This document shows, piece by piece, positions 53,995 through 62,798 of a stretch of DNA of 64,000 nt. The stretch lies in NCBI GenBank assembly GCA_963821815.1, contig CAWGFG010000006.1, positions 744,001 through 808,000 of the forward strand, in the 5' to 3' direction. The translations under genes were made by a program, and so were the position numbers. The stretch's first letter is position 1; each line of letters begins with the position of its first letter. Below the pieces are notes generated by a model that was given only the letters and a program-made list of their open reading frames with translations, did no database searches and had not been told where the DNA came from. Source of the DNA: JASGTU01 sp963821815. GTDB lineage: Bacteria > Chloroflexota > Anaerolineae > Caldilineales > Caldilineaceae.

Positions 53995-54540
53995 ATGGCA
54001 CTTCCCGATTTTGAATACGAGTTTACGAATGAGATTGAAAATCTCTCACCGCAGTTGGAGACCGATCTTCGCCTAGAGGCAGAGGAACGTTTGCACGCTC
54101 TTGCACGTGAACATAACGACGTAATCGGCGCTGCCGTTAGTCTGGAAAACTTGACCGAGGGCGACGAGACGCCTCATCTCTTCCGGGCGCGTGCCGTCCT
54201 GTATAGTCGACCGGAGCAACTGGCTGGCGTAGCAAAGGAATCAGATCCCACCATCGCCATGAAGGCCGCTCTGGACGCTGTAGAGCGGCAGCTTCGCGAT
54301 CGACGGGCCCAGTTCAGCGATCGAAATCGGAATAAAAAAAGGGTTGATGCTGAGGGCCTATATGAACTGAGCGCACAGGAAATCTATCAGGCGTTCACGG
54401 ATGACAGCTTGCCCGACGTCTGGTTGGAGCGTTCAAGGGATGACATCGCGTCAGAACTCATGGTGGAAGAAGAGCTCAATCTGGAGGACGCATACTATGC
54501 CGCCGACCAGATTCTGGCCCATGCACAGGAGATTTCTTAG
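53995..54540 (+). CDS. HPF/RaiA-like protein, possible ribosome hibernation or stress factor
   Basis: A 181-residue acidic protein. The N-terminal domain (about 1-110) has the beta-alpha layout of ribosome hibernation factors: LETDLRLEAEERLHALAREH, a strand with LFRARAVLYSRPEQLAGVAK, then SDPTIAMKAALDAVERQLRD. The second part (EGLYELSAQEIYQAFTDDSL, ELMVEEELNLEDAYYAADQI) is helical and differs from the usual HPF dimerisation domain. GAGG lies 7 bases before the ATG. The HPF link is a judgement from the pattern, not certain; it could be a distinct conserved stress protein. Confidence 0.55.
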   Translation: MALPDFEYEFTNEIENLSPQLETDLRLEAEERLHALAREHNDVIGAAVSLENLTEGDETPHLFRARAVLYSRPEQLAGVAKESDPTIAMKAALDAVERQLRDRRAQFSDRNRNKKRVDAEGLYELSAQEIYQAFTDDSLPDVWLERSRDDIASELMVEEELNLEDAYYAADQILAHAQEIS

Positions 54541-55192
54541 CAGCTACTTTATTGGTGGAAATTACTGCTATAAGGGCGGTAAGCGAACTACGCGTAGCGG
54601 GATACAGGTTCAGTTTACGAGCAACAGTAAGTCACTGAAATAGAACCAGTTTACCCCCTTGATGGGTCATAGGGTCTTGGCTAGAAATGAAGAAATGCGC
54701 TCATCGGCTCTATACTGTCTCGCCGACAGTAGTGAATCTGAAACCTCTAGTCCGCGCACCAATGAAATGTGTTTGTTACCACAGACGTGGCAATGGTGTG
54801 TTTCGGGGCTGCACCGGCATAATCGGCTGAGCCTGCACGTACTACCCTGGAAAGAATGCCAGAACTGACTCCTAAGCCCAGTTTTTCGCAGTGCTAGTAT
54901 CAACAAGCCCCCGATCTCAACTCTCCACTGAGTATTCAAGATCTTCACATACACATAGAAAATCGTTTGGTTTGTTCAATATCTCAAAGCCAGAACCTAT
55001 ACGTCAACAAAATGAACCTGTATCCAGGCTGCTGCATAAAAGTTGCGCAAGGATTTCGTACCTCAGTCGAAATACTGGCCTCTGCCAGCGAAGTTGGTCG
55101 TGTGTGCCGATGAATTCTTTGTGGTCCACTTTTGCAGGCTGTATACTTTGTACAAGACGATTTACAAACCGATCTGCTATGTTAAGGTACAG
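54541..55192 (+). other. Intergenic region upstream of gcvT
   Basis: About 650 bases. The gcvT reading frame is open for 50 codons upstream of its ATG but without family content. I looked for a glycine riboswitch, since the downstream genes are glycine cleavage genes, and cannot make a convincing fold by eye. Nothing else supportable. Confidence 0.25.
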
Positions 55193-56284
55193 ATGAAACA
55201 GACAGCGCTCTACGATGCGCACATCAAACTCGGCGGACGCATGGTCGATTTTGCCGGCTGGTCATTGCCAGTCCAGTATCCAACCGGGCCTACAGAAGAG
55301 CATCACGCAGTTCGCACTGCCGCCGGTCTTTTCGATATCGATCACATGGGCCAACTTGAGCTGTCGGGGCCAGAATCACTTAAGTTTCTGGAACGAGTAC
55401 AGGTTAGTGCCGTTAGCCAGCTGGCAGTACATGAGGCCGGCTACAGCCTCCTTACGTACGCGGACGGCGCCATCGTCGACGACATCTACCTCTACCACCT
55501 GCCCAATAGCTGGACTATCGTCGTCAATGCGGGCAATCGCGAGAAGGACTTTACTTGGCTCCAAGCGCACGCGCACGACTTTGATGTCAAATTAGTGGAC
55601 ATTTCTGATCCGACTTATATGCTGGCGCTGCAAGGTCCGCTATCTGAGCGCATCCTGCAGCGGATCACAGAAAAAGACTTGTCGACACTAGCCGTTCGCC
55701 GGTCCACATATGCCGCAGTCGACGGTATTGAAACGCTCATTGGGCGCACCGGATACACCGGAGAGGACGGCTTTGAGCTTTACTTCCCGGCTGACAATGC
55801 CGAACTGATGTGGAACGCAATATTGGCGGCTGGTGAAGACGACGGACTGCTGCCGTGCGGTCTTGCAGCGCGAGACAGCCTTCGTTTTGAAGCGGGCATG
55901 CCACTGTATGGACATGAAATAGACGCAGAGACCAATCCACTGGAAGCTAGGCTTGGCTGGACAGTTGATTACGCACACGATTTCGTGGGCCATGATGCGT
56001 TACTGAAGAGCAAGCTGGAAGGCACAGATCGGCTCCTGGTTGGCTTGGAAATGGTGGACCGGGCGTTGGCTCGCGAGGGCTATCCAGTCGTTGATGGGGA
56101 GAAGGTTATCGGTCACATCACCACAGGAATGCGATCGCCGACCATTGGCAAGTTCCTCGCATTGGCGTATGTGGAGCGCGGCTATCATACGCTCGGCACT
56201 ACCGTCCATGTCGAGGTGCGCAATGCGCCAAAATCGGCTGTCGTTGTTAAACGTCCATTCTACCGCAGGACACCCACTTCTTAA
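55193..56284 (+). CDS. gcvT: Aminomethyltransferase, glycine cleavage system T protein
   Basis: A 363-residue folate-dependent enzyme transferring the methylene group from the lipoyl arm of GcvH to tetrahydrofolate and releasing ammonia. The N-terminus is typical (LYDAHIKLGGRMVDFAGWSL, PVQYPTGPTEEHHAVRTAAG). FDIDHMGQLELSGPESLKFL follows. The catalytic Asp lies in the folate-site motif DDIYLYHLP (family DDxxxY). GRTGYTGEDGFELYF and CGLAARDSLRFEAGMPLYGHEID are further hallmarks. ATG at 55193 matches the family start, with AAGG about 7 bases upstream. GcvH follows 113 bases later; the P protein (glycine decarboxylase) is not in the window. Confidence 0.95.
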   Translation: MKQTALYDAHIKLGGRMVDFAGWSLPVQYPTGPTEEHHAVRTAAGLFDIDHMGQLELSGPESLKFLERVQVSAVSQLAVHEAGYSLLTYADGAIVDDIYLYHLPNSWTIVVNAGNREKDFTWLQAHAHDFDVKLVDISDPTYMLALQGPLSERILQRITEKDLSTLAVRRSTYAAVDGIETLIGRTGYTGEDGFELYFPADNAELMWNAILAAGEDDGLLPCGLAARDSLRFEAGMPLYGHEIDAETNPLEARLGWTVDYAHDFVGHDALLKSKLEGTDRLLVGLEMVDRALAREGYPVVDGEKVIGHITTGMRSPTIGKFLALAYVERGYHTLGTTVHVEVRNAPKSAVVVKRPFYRRTPTS

Positions 56285-56397
56285 CGCGATATGCACAAGT
56301 TGCCAAAGCGCACGCACTTGAGTACCGTATGAGGAAGATATCGATCTGAAATTGTCGAAATTATTACCTAATTTTCAACCCCATCGGAGAACACCAA

Positions 56398-56799
56398 ATG
56401 ACTGACTACAAACTTGATCAATCTGCAAAATACTCCAAGACGCACGAATGGGTTCGCATTGAGGAAGGCATCGCCATAGTCGGCATCAGCGATGCCGCCC
56501 AGGACCTGCTTTCGGATGTAGTATTCGTCGAATTGCCAGAGATAGGCGCCATTGTATCAGCAGGCGAACAAGTGTCTGTCGTCGAGTCTGTGAAGGCTGC
56601 CGAAGATGTCCACGCACCAATCAGCGGCGAGATCGTGGAGACCAACGAAGAGCTCGACAGTGCACCGGAGATCGTCAACGAAAAGCCGTACGAGGCTTGG
56701 TTCTTCAAGATCAAGCCAGGTGACGACCTACAGTCGGAGTTGGATTCCCTGATGACTCCTGAGGAATATGACGCACAGGTCGAAGCTGAATCCGACTAG
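56398..56799 (+). CDS. gcvH: Glycine cleavage system H protein (lipoyl carrier)
   Basis: A 133-residue lipoyl-domain carrier shuttling the aminomethyl group between GcvP, GcvT and dihydrolipoamide dehydrogenase. The family start is YSKTHEWVRIEEGIAIVGIS. The lipoylated lysine is Lys66 in VVESVKAAEDVHAPISGEIV, and NEKPYEAWFFKIKPGD ends the domain. Length is normal. Probably co-transcribed with gcvT. Confidence 0.96.
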   Translation: MTDYKLDQSAKYSKTHEWVRIEEGIAIVGISDAAQDLLSDVVFVELPEIGAIVSAGEQVSVVESVKAAEDVHAPISGEIVETNEELDSAPEIVNEKPYEAWFFKIKPGDDLQSELDSLMTPEEYDAQVEAESD

Positions 56800-56851
56800 G
56801 CGGCTTTCGCAGCGACAGCGTAGTCAGTCGCCCCATAGGGCACAGTAATTT

Positions 56852-58102
56852 ATGCGACTCATTCGGCTGGCAATTCCTTTTGCACTGATGCTTCTTGTTA
56901 CAACAGTATACGCCTGTGCAAACAGCTCGGATGAGTCCGCAAATATTGACAATCCAGACCAGTATAGCGATGCAGCACAGGAACCAGATCGTCCTGTGCT
57001 CTCGCTGTATGCGCCACGCTCGACACGTGCCAATGACGCAGCGCTCGTGCAACTAATCGACACCATCCAGGCACTAAACCCTTCGCTGCAGATAAGCGCC
57101 ACTCTGCTTACAGAGTACGATGCTGAACTCACTGATGCGGTTCAATCTGCTACGCCTCCTGACGTCTTCCTAACGCCGTCCTATGACCTGCCGAAGTATG
57201 TTAGTCAAGGCTTGATCGACCCCATACCAGAGCGCCTCATCAATCGTACATCACTACTGCAGCCTGCTCTCGATGCCGTCACCGTAGACGGTGTGGCGTA
57301 TTGCTTGCCGCAGTCATTGCACACATTGGCTCTGCTATACAACGAAGATATCTTCGCAGAAGTCGGTCTGCAGCCGGATACAATTGATTGGAGCTGGGAT
57401 ACACTGCGAGGCGCCCTGTCAGCCACGAGCGCGCTGACGGATGTCACGGGCATTGCGCTAGACGCTAACTTTGCCAGCTGGGCGCCTTTCTACTATCAAG
57501 CATCCGACCAAGCCAAATCCGCAGGCGAAACCGAACCGAGCGATACCCAAGCGGCGCAACAGGCATTTACATATGTCGCTTCTCTGTATTCCGAGGGTCT
57601 TGCTGCCCGTCCGCAGGACCTGGAGACTCGTTGGACTGGTGAAGCGTTCGCCAAAGGGAAAGCTGCCATGGTCATCGGCGGAGACTGGCTGATTCCCTAT
57701 TTGGCATCCGAAGCGCCATTGCTGGACTACGGCGTGACCGAGTTGCCACGTGGTCCAGCGGGCAACGCAACGTTGGCTTATGTCAACTGCCTGGCTATCC
57801 ATGCCGTCAGTGGCAACCAAGAGCTTGCCATACAGCTGGCGGAACAACTCACGGCTCGTGAGGTCCTGCCGGACTGGACGTGGCGCGACGGAGGCTCCCT
57901 CTCGCCATATTTTGATGTGGTGACTGAGGCGTCCGACGATGAAGCGCTCTACCGACCCTATCTACGCTCGCTGCGATACGCCATACCGTGGAGCATGCAG
58001 GACTACGCAGAGCGAACTGCCGGACGTTTCCGTGATGCTGTGCAGATGGTGATCGATGAAGAACTGGAAGCCAAAGACGTTTGGGACTATATTGATCCTT
58101 GA
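56852..58102 (+). CDS. Extracellular solute-binding lipoprotein (family 1), orphan
   Basis: A 416-residue binding protein. The signal peptide ends with the lipobox TTVYAC (Cys about residue 23), followed by an Asp/Glu/Ser-rich linker. The core has VLSLYAPRSTRANDAALVQL, PPDVFLTPSYDLPKYVSQGL, CLPQSLHTLALLYNEDIF and EAFAKGKAAMVIGGDWLIPY, a typical sugar-type (SBP_bac_1) pattern. No permease or ATPase genes adjoin it; it starts 52 bases after gcvH and precedes an amidohydrolase gene. It may serve permeases encoded elsewhere. Confidence 0.88.
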   Translation: MRLIRLAIPFALMLLVTTVYACANSSDESANIDNPDQYSDAAQEPDRPVLSLYAPRSTRANDAALVQLIDTIQALNPSLQISATLLTEYDAELTDAVQSATPPDVFLTPSYDLPKYVSQGLIDPIPERLINRTSLLQPALDAVTVDGVAYCLPQSLHTLALLYNEDIFAEVGLQPDTIDWSWDTLRGALSATSALTDVTGIALDANFASWAPFYYQASDQAKSAGETEPSDTQAAQQAFTYVASLYSEGLAARPQDLETRWTGEAFAKGKAAMVIGGDWLIPYLASEAPLLDYGVTELPRGPAGNATLAYVNCLAIHAVSGNQELAIQLAEQLTAREVLPDWTWRDGGSLSPYFDVVTEASDDEALYRPYLRSLRYAIPWSMQDYAERTAGRFRDAVQMVIDEELEAKDVWDYIDP

Positions 58103-58125
58103 TAGGCAATCCTTGCCCACAAGAA

Positions 58126-58156
58126 TTGCAGACAAACGCCTACTTCTGCCTATAAT
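58126..58156 (+). promoter_or_regulatory. Candidate promoter for the amidohydrolase gene
   Basis: TTGCAG (58126-58131) and a perfect TATAAT (58151-58156) separated by 19 bases, about 40 bases before the start codon. The spacer is slightly long. Assigned by pattern only. Confidence 0.35.
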
Positions 58157-58194
58157 GAGCCTACGCCTATTCAACCGAGATATAAGAGGAACTA

Positions 58195-59202
58195 ATGGCA
58201 AAAGTAATCGACGCACACATCCATTTTGCCGATGATGATCCAACATTCTTGGACTTGCTGGAACAGTTCGATCTGCGCCTGCTCAACATCTGCTATGCTG
58301 CAAGCTACGAAGATGATTGGCGCAAGCAGCGCACGCTGTACAGCAGTATGCAGCACGAGTACCCGGCACGCTTCGCGTGGTGTACGACGTTCGACCTTCC
58401 CCACACCGACGACGCAGATTTCGATCCGGACGCGTATGGTGCATCCGTCATTGCCCAACTGGAGCAGGATTTCGCTGCCGGCGCCGTTGCATGTAAGGCG
58501 TGGAAGAATATTGGAATGACAATCCGCAAACGGGACGGCTCATTCCTGCAGATCGACGACGAGCTCTTCACGCCGATCTTCAGCTTCCTAGCCGTGAATG
58601 GCCATCCGTTGCTGATGCACATGGCTGAGCCACTGGCCTGCTGGCAGCCGCTGGATGAGCGCAGCCCGCACTACAACTACTACAGCACACACCCGCAGTG
58701 GCACATGTACAACCATCCAGAGCACCCGTCCCACTCGGTGCTGATCGCAGCACGTGATCACATGGTCGAGCAAAATCCGAATTTGCGCATCGTAGGCGCG
58801 CATTTGGGCAGTCTGGAGTACGACGTCGACGAAGTTGCCGCCCGCTTTGAGCGCTTCCCAAACTTTGCTGTCGACATCTCTGCCCGACTCGGCGACATGG
58901 CGCTACAGGATTCCGGCAAGGTGCGGGACTTCATGCTGCGGTATTCTGACCGCATCCTGTTCGGCACAGATGTAGTCATGCGGCAACAGCCTTCTGAATT
59001 GCCGGAGGAGGAGCGTGCGAAGGTGGTCGGTGCACTTCGCGCAGAATACGAGACGCATTTCACCTACTTTGAGACGACGGAAGAGATGACAGTGCGCGGC
59101 ATTGAAACTGTTGGCCTTGGGCTGCCAGAGGATGTGCTCGAGCGATTCTACCGGGGCAATGCATTGTCGTGCTATCCAGGCCTGCAAGCTCTAGAGCAGT
59201 AG
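58195..59202 (+). CDS. Amidohydrolase-family (TIM-barrel) protein, amidohydrolase_2 type
   Basis: A 335-residue metal-dependent hydrolase/decarboxylase-like protein. The N-terminal metal motif is VIDAHIHFADDD. Later ligand positions are GHPLLMHMAEPL (His), RIVGAHLGSLEYDVDEVAAR (His) and the terminal Asp in RILFGTDVVM. The region YYSTHPQWHMYNHPEHPSHS is characteristic of a subgroup found with sugar catabolism genes. AGAGGAAC precedes the ATG. It converges with the LarA-type gene across a hairpin. The substrate may be a lactone or a sugar derivative; this is inference from the neighbours. Confidence 0.87.
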   Translation: MAKVIDAHIHFADDDPTFLDLLEQFDLRLLNICYAASYEDDWRKQRTLYSSMQHEYPARFAWCTTFDLPHTDDADFDPDAYGASVIAQLEQDFAAGAVACKAWKNIGMTIRKRDGSFLQIDDELFTPIFSFLAVNGHPLLMHMAEPLACWQPLDERSPHYNYYSTHPQWHMYNHPEHPSHSVLIAARDHMVEQNPNLRIVGAHLGSLEYDVDEVAARFERFPNFAVDISARLGDMALQDSGKVRDFMLRYSDRILFGTDVVMRQQPSELPEEERAKVVGALRAEYETHFTYFETTEEMTVRGIETVGLGLPEDVLERFYRGNALSCYPGLQALEQ

Positions 59203-59221
59203 AGGCATGTATTGCAAGAAA

Positions 59222-59257
59222 AGAGAGGGTCACTCTACAAGACGAGCAACCCTCTCT
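59222..59257. terminator. Hairpin between convergent amidohydrolase and LarA-type genes
   Basis: AGAGAGGGT (59222-59230) and ACCCTCTCT (59249-59257) form a 9-bp stem with an 18-base loop, 20 bases after the amidohydrolase stop and 44 bases from the end of the convergent gene. Its position suggests a terminator serving both. Confidence 0.55.
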
Positions 59258-59300
59258 GGTAGCGACAGATTATTGTCGTGAAAACCCCATAACCAATCAG

Positions 59301-60584
59301 TTACTGGCGCGAGTTTCCGTTCAGATAAGCAATAGTCTGCGGACCTTCAGGCATAACGCAGATGCGAGCCGAATCACCATATTTCGTCATAAGTTCTGAC
59401 ACGGTTCCTTCGATATCACGGCACACCTCGAAGAGTGCGTCGGTAATCTGCTCGTCACTCAAGCCGCCCGCATAGACGTAAATATCAGCCTCCTGCTGTA
59501 ACATCGCCTGTATCTGAACTTGCCACTGATCCTGAGCATTGAAGCCAGGCTGATGGATCATGTCCATGATACCCTGTACGGAGCCTGCTTGCTTAAGCAA
59601 CTTCGCATACAGCCCATGTTCCGGGATGCCATCGCGGCACTCGCCTGCTACAACGATCGAACCGCCATCTCGGACGATCTGCTTGGCGGCGCTCATCCCC
59701 TTCACGCACTGGTATAGATTCTGGTCCAGGGGGTAGCCACTGTTGGTGGTGACGGCGATATCATAGGCCTTAGCCACGGACGCCATGGCGTGCTCGCGCA
59801 CGAACTCACAGCCAAGCTTGTGTGCTGCCTGCAGGTCGCCTGCGAATACGCCTGTGATCTCTCCCGACGAGTTCATGGAGACGTTGAGTAGGAAGCTGGG
59901 TTCTGATTTCAGCGCTACCTCCAGCATCTCTTCCCACAGTGGGTTACCATACGTCACCCCCCAGCGCGCTTCGGAATGGCCGATCATACTGACCCCATGA
60001 TTCGACTGCACGCTCTCCGGTCCTGCTATCGCGGGCAACACTGCCTTTGGACCGCCGCTAAACCCGGCGAAAAAGTGCGGCTCGATGAATCCCGTGAGGA
60101 TCTTAACATCAGCCTCCATGTACATCCGGTTGACACGCACAGGATGACCAAGCGTGGTTTCGCCTAACGAGACTAAATTATCGTCATCGTTCATATCATG
60201 CTGTAAGCAGCGATAGTTGTCGACAACGAAGTCGCCCAACATCATGCGCAACTCGGCTTCGGTCTGCGCACGGTGTGTGCCCAGCGCGTTGAGCAGCGTA
60301 ATGTCCTCTCGCCTCACGCCTGCCCGTTCTAACTCCGCCAGGATCACCGGTTGAATGCGATCATTTGGCGTGGCACGCGTGATATCGCTGTGAACGATGA
60401 CGACCTTGTCGCCGGCTTTGGCAATCTCAGCTAGCGGAGCGCACTCTATGGGATCGCGCAGCGCTTTCTCGAGTGCCGCCTTCTCATCGGGTACGCCGGG
60501 TACAAACGGAGCCCGAATAACGTCCACATTGTTCGGAAGGTTAATATCCAGTCCCTTCTTGCCATATGCCAAATGAATTTTCAT
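59301..60584 (-). CDS. LarA-family nickel-dependent 2-hydroxyacid racemase/epimerase
   Basis: A 427-residue member of the lactate racemase family, which uses a nickel-pincer (NPN) cofactor to invert the C2 hydroxyl of 2-hydroxyacids. Residues matching the known LarA active site are present with the right spacing: His104 (LGTHRAQTEAE), His170 and Lys180 (FIEPHFFAGFSGGPKAVLP; Lys carries the cofactor) and His196 (SNHGVSM). HSDITRATP is the other family hallmark. ATG at 60584 has GGAG about 8 bases upstream. No larB, larC or larE genes lie nearby, so the cofactor must be made elsewhere. It lies 91 bases after an SMP-30 lactonase gene, and a sugar-acid epimerase role is likely. Confidence 0.9.
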   Translation of the reverse strand: MKIHLAYGKKGLDINLPNNVDVIRAPFVPGVPDEKAALEKALRDPIECAPLAEIAKAGDKVVIVHSDITRATPNDRIQPVILAELERAGVRREDITLLNALGTHRAQTEAELRMMLGDFVVDNYRCLQHDMNDDDNLVSLGETTLGHPVRVNRMYMEADVKILTGFIEPHFFAGFSGGPKAVLPAIAGPESVQSNHGVSMIGHSEARWGVTYGNPLWEEMLEVALKSEPSFLLNVSMNSSGEITGVFAGDLQAAHKLGCEFVREHAMASVAKAYDIAVTTNSGYPLDQNLYQCVKGMSAAKQIVRDGGSIVVAGECRDGIPEHGLYAKLLKQAGSVQGIMDMIHQPGFNAQDQWQVQIQAMLQQEADIYVYAGGLSDEQITDALFEVCRDIEGTVSELMTKYGDSARICVMPEGPQTIAYLNGNSRQ

Positions 60585-60675
60585 ATACTTACTCCACAAG
60601 AATTAGTTCGTAGATTACAAATCGATAACATTTAAAATCGCCCGGCAAAGGCGTGAGCGTCTGTACATGTCTCTG

Positions 60676-61530
60676 CTATCGAATGCGCGAGCGGAACTCT
60701 GCCACACCCTTGACACCAAACTTGACACGAAACAAGGCGCCGGCGCCCGGTCCATCCTCTTCCTTCGTATTGCCGCCGGCTGTAGTCACATACATGTCTG
60801 TGTAATCGTCGCCACCGAAAGTGACGCAGGAGACCTTCTTTGCCGGGAATTCGATCCGCTGCAGCTCTGTTCCATCCGGCGCATACTCCACGAGGCACGA
60901 TCCGCCCCATCGTGCAGACCAGACATTGCCGTCGGCATCCACTGTCATGCCGTCAGGTCCGCCAACTTCTCCCTCCGTGTCGACGAACACGCGCTGATTG
61001 GTGATGTCGCCACTCGCCTGATCATAATCGAACTTGTAGATCTTATGCGCTCGCGTATCTGTATAGTAGAGCTCCTTACGGTCCGGCGTGAAGCCCATGC
61101 CATTGGATACGCCGATATCCTCCAGAAGCACCGTCAACCTGCGATCCGGGTCCAGGCGATAGAGACGCGCCAGGTGGTCGGGCGCGGGCATTGTGCCACA
61201 ATAGACGCGTCCCTCCGGGTCTGCAAAGACATCGTTGAAGCGTGTCTCGCGTTCGTCGGGTATTTCGTCAATGATGGTGGTCAACTCGCCCTCGCGCCAA
61301 ACCTTCACGGCGCCCTTAGCCATAAACAACAGGAGCGAACCGTCGTCCTGAATGGTAAAGCCGCCAACTTCGTCTCCCTCATATACCTGCTCATGCTTGC
61401 CCGTGGCAGGCTCATATCGGAAGATGCGTCCCATAGGAATGTCGACCCAGTACAGACGTTTCTCATCGGAGTGCCATAGGGGGCCTTCGCCTGTAACACA
61501 TTGATAATCAGCGATCAGTTCCGGTTGCAT
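60676..61530 (-). CDS. SMP-30/gluconolactonase-family lactonase
   Basis: A 284-residue six-bladed beta-propeller hydrolase opening sugar lactones to acids. Metal-site residues are visible: Glu in CVTGEGPLWHSDEKRLYWVD, Asn in RFNDVFADPEGRVYCGTM, Asn in GVSNGMGFTPDRKELYYTDT and Asp in GGPDGMTVDADGNVWSARWG. Length is normal. First gene of a two-gene unit with the LarA-type epimerase gene. It is divergent from the isomerase/dehydratase pair across a 409-base region that probably holds the control sites of both units. Confidence 0.93.
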   Translation of the reverse strand: MQPELIADYQCVTGEGPLWHSDEKRLYWVDIPMGRIFRYEPATGKHEQVYEGDEVGGFTIQDDGSLLLFMAKGAVKVWREGELTTIIDEIPDERETRFNDVFADPEGRVYCGTMPAPDHLARLYRLDPDRRLTVLLEDIGVSNGMGFTPDRKELYYTDTRAHKIYKFDYDQASGDITNQRVFVDTEGEVGGPDGMTVDADGNVWSARWGGSCLVEYAPDGTELQRIEFPAKKVSCVTFGGDDYTDMYVTTAGGNTKEEDGPGAGALFRVKFGVKGVAEFRSRIR

Positions 61531-61939
61531 TTCGCTTCTCTCAGTCTATTTGTTCGTTGGATGTTGCGTGCTGCGTAGCAGAGTGCCGATTTCCTATTGA
61601 TCATACCAAAGGAGTCAAATGGAAGCTGTCTGCAATGTACAAAGTGCAGGTGCATTTGTCAAAAAGATTGCCCTTTCCAATGGATAATTTTGTTCCGACG
61701 AACGCCGCAACCAGAGAGCACGTGTCTTTGTACGCCGCTGTTATGGTCGTATAATGTAAGCATCTGCACGAACCCGTTCTGGTCCCAGGCAAACGCATCA
61801 ATAGAAACCTGCGTGCAAACTAGTATACTTGATAGCATCTACACAACGCATATATCACGTGTTGCTTTCAAAACATTTCAGTTTTCAACCGTTTACCACG
61901 TCTTGACAGCTCAACTATTGAAGGCAAGGAGAAAAGTCC
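61531..61939. promoter_or_regulatory. Divergent control region of the sugar-acid cluster
   Basis: A 409-base region separating the lactonase/epimerase unit from the isomerase/dehydratase unit. Both promoters must lie here. A short palindrome AGTATACT and the AT-rich stretch at about 61820-61860 are the only notable features. AAGGAGA precedes the isomerase ATG. I cannot place operators. Confidence 0.4.
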
Positions 61940-62767
61940 ATGACAATCTATCCGCTTGCATTTAGCACACTCGGTTGCCCGGATTGGAGCTTTGAGAAAG
62001 CAGCAGAAGAAGCCGTAGCTAACGGTTATCAGGGCTTGGAAGTGCGCGTTCTGGATGGCGAGACCATTCCCTCATCCTTACCCCAGGCGAAGATCGATGA
62101 GATGACCGCTATCTGTGATCGAACCGGTATCGAAATCGTAGCGCTTGGTCTCTCAACGCGCTACACATCACCGGACCCTGCTGAGAGAGCCCACAACCAA
62201 GATGAGCTTAAGAAGAGCATCGCACTGGCTAAAGCGCTGCGTGCACCCATGGTGCGTTCCTTCGGCGGTAACGTGGAGGAAGGCCAGACGCTCGAACAAT
62301 CGATCAATTGGGTCACCGAAGGCATACAAGCCGCCATCCCCACAGCCGAAGAAAACCAAGTTTTGATTTTATTGGAAACACACGACGCCTTCTGTCGCGG
62401 TGAAGAAGTCGCCGCCGCGTTGGCTCCTATCGAGAGTCCATGGGTCGGCGCTATCTGGGACGTCCACCACCCCTTCCGCAAGGGCGAATCCATCGAAGAC
62501 ACTTGGAAATTCATCGGCGATCGTATCAAACACGTGCATTTCAAAGATGCGCACCTGCTGCCGGACGGTGAGTGGCAGCTTGTGCTTATGGGCGAAGGTG
62601 AAGTCCCTTGCCGCGAGATCCTGGCTTTGCTGATGCGCGAAGGCTATGAGGGATATATCGCCGCAGAATGGGAAAAGAAGTGGCACATGGAGATTGAAGA
62701 ACCGGAGATCGCTATGCCGCAACACGCAAAGATTCTCAACCAATGGATGGACGAGTTGTCCAGCTAG
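61940..62767 (+). CDS. Sugar phosphate isomerase/epimerase family protein (AP-endonuclease-2 TIM barrel)
   Basis: A 275-residue xylose-isomerase-like TIM barrel. Seen are LAFSTLGCPDWSFEKAAEEA, GYQGLEVRVLDGE, LLETHDAFCRGEEVAAALAP with the metal-ligand Glu, IWDVHHPFRKGE with His/Asp, HVHFKDAHL, and YIAAEWEKKWHMEIEEPE. GGAGAAAAGTCC precedes the ATG. It lies 31 bases before the mannonate-dehydratase-like gene. Such proteins isomerise or epimerise free or phosphorylated sugars; the substrate here is probably a sugar acid or keto sugar of the pathway. Confidence 0.88.
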   Translation: MTIYPLAFSTLGCPDWSFEKAAEEAVANGYQGLEVRVLDGETIPSSLPQAKIDEMTAICDRTGIEIVALGLSTRYTSPDPAERAHNQDELKKSIALAKALRAPMVRSFGGNVEEGQTLEQSINWVTEGIQAAIPTAEENQVLILLETHDAFCRGEEVAAALAPIESPWVGAIWDVHHPFRKGESIEDTWKFIGDRIKHVHFKDAHLLPDGEWQLVLMGEGEVPCREILALLMREGYEGYIAAEWEKKWHMEIEEPEIAMPQHAKILNQWMDELSS

Positions 62768-62798
62768 CACCACAAAACCAATTACAAAGGACCTAAGG

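Noticed and set aside
54541..55192. Glycine riboswitch before gcvT
   Set aside because: Searched by eye for the tandem aptamer pattern and could not build a convincing structure; a covariance-model search would be decisive.
60667..61479. 270-codon open frame on the plus strand
   Set aside because: Antisense shadow of the SMP-30 lactonase gene, which has all metal-site motifs.
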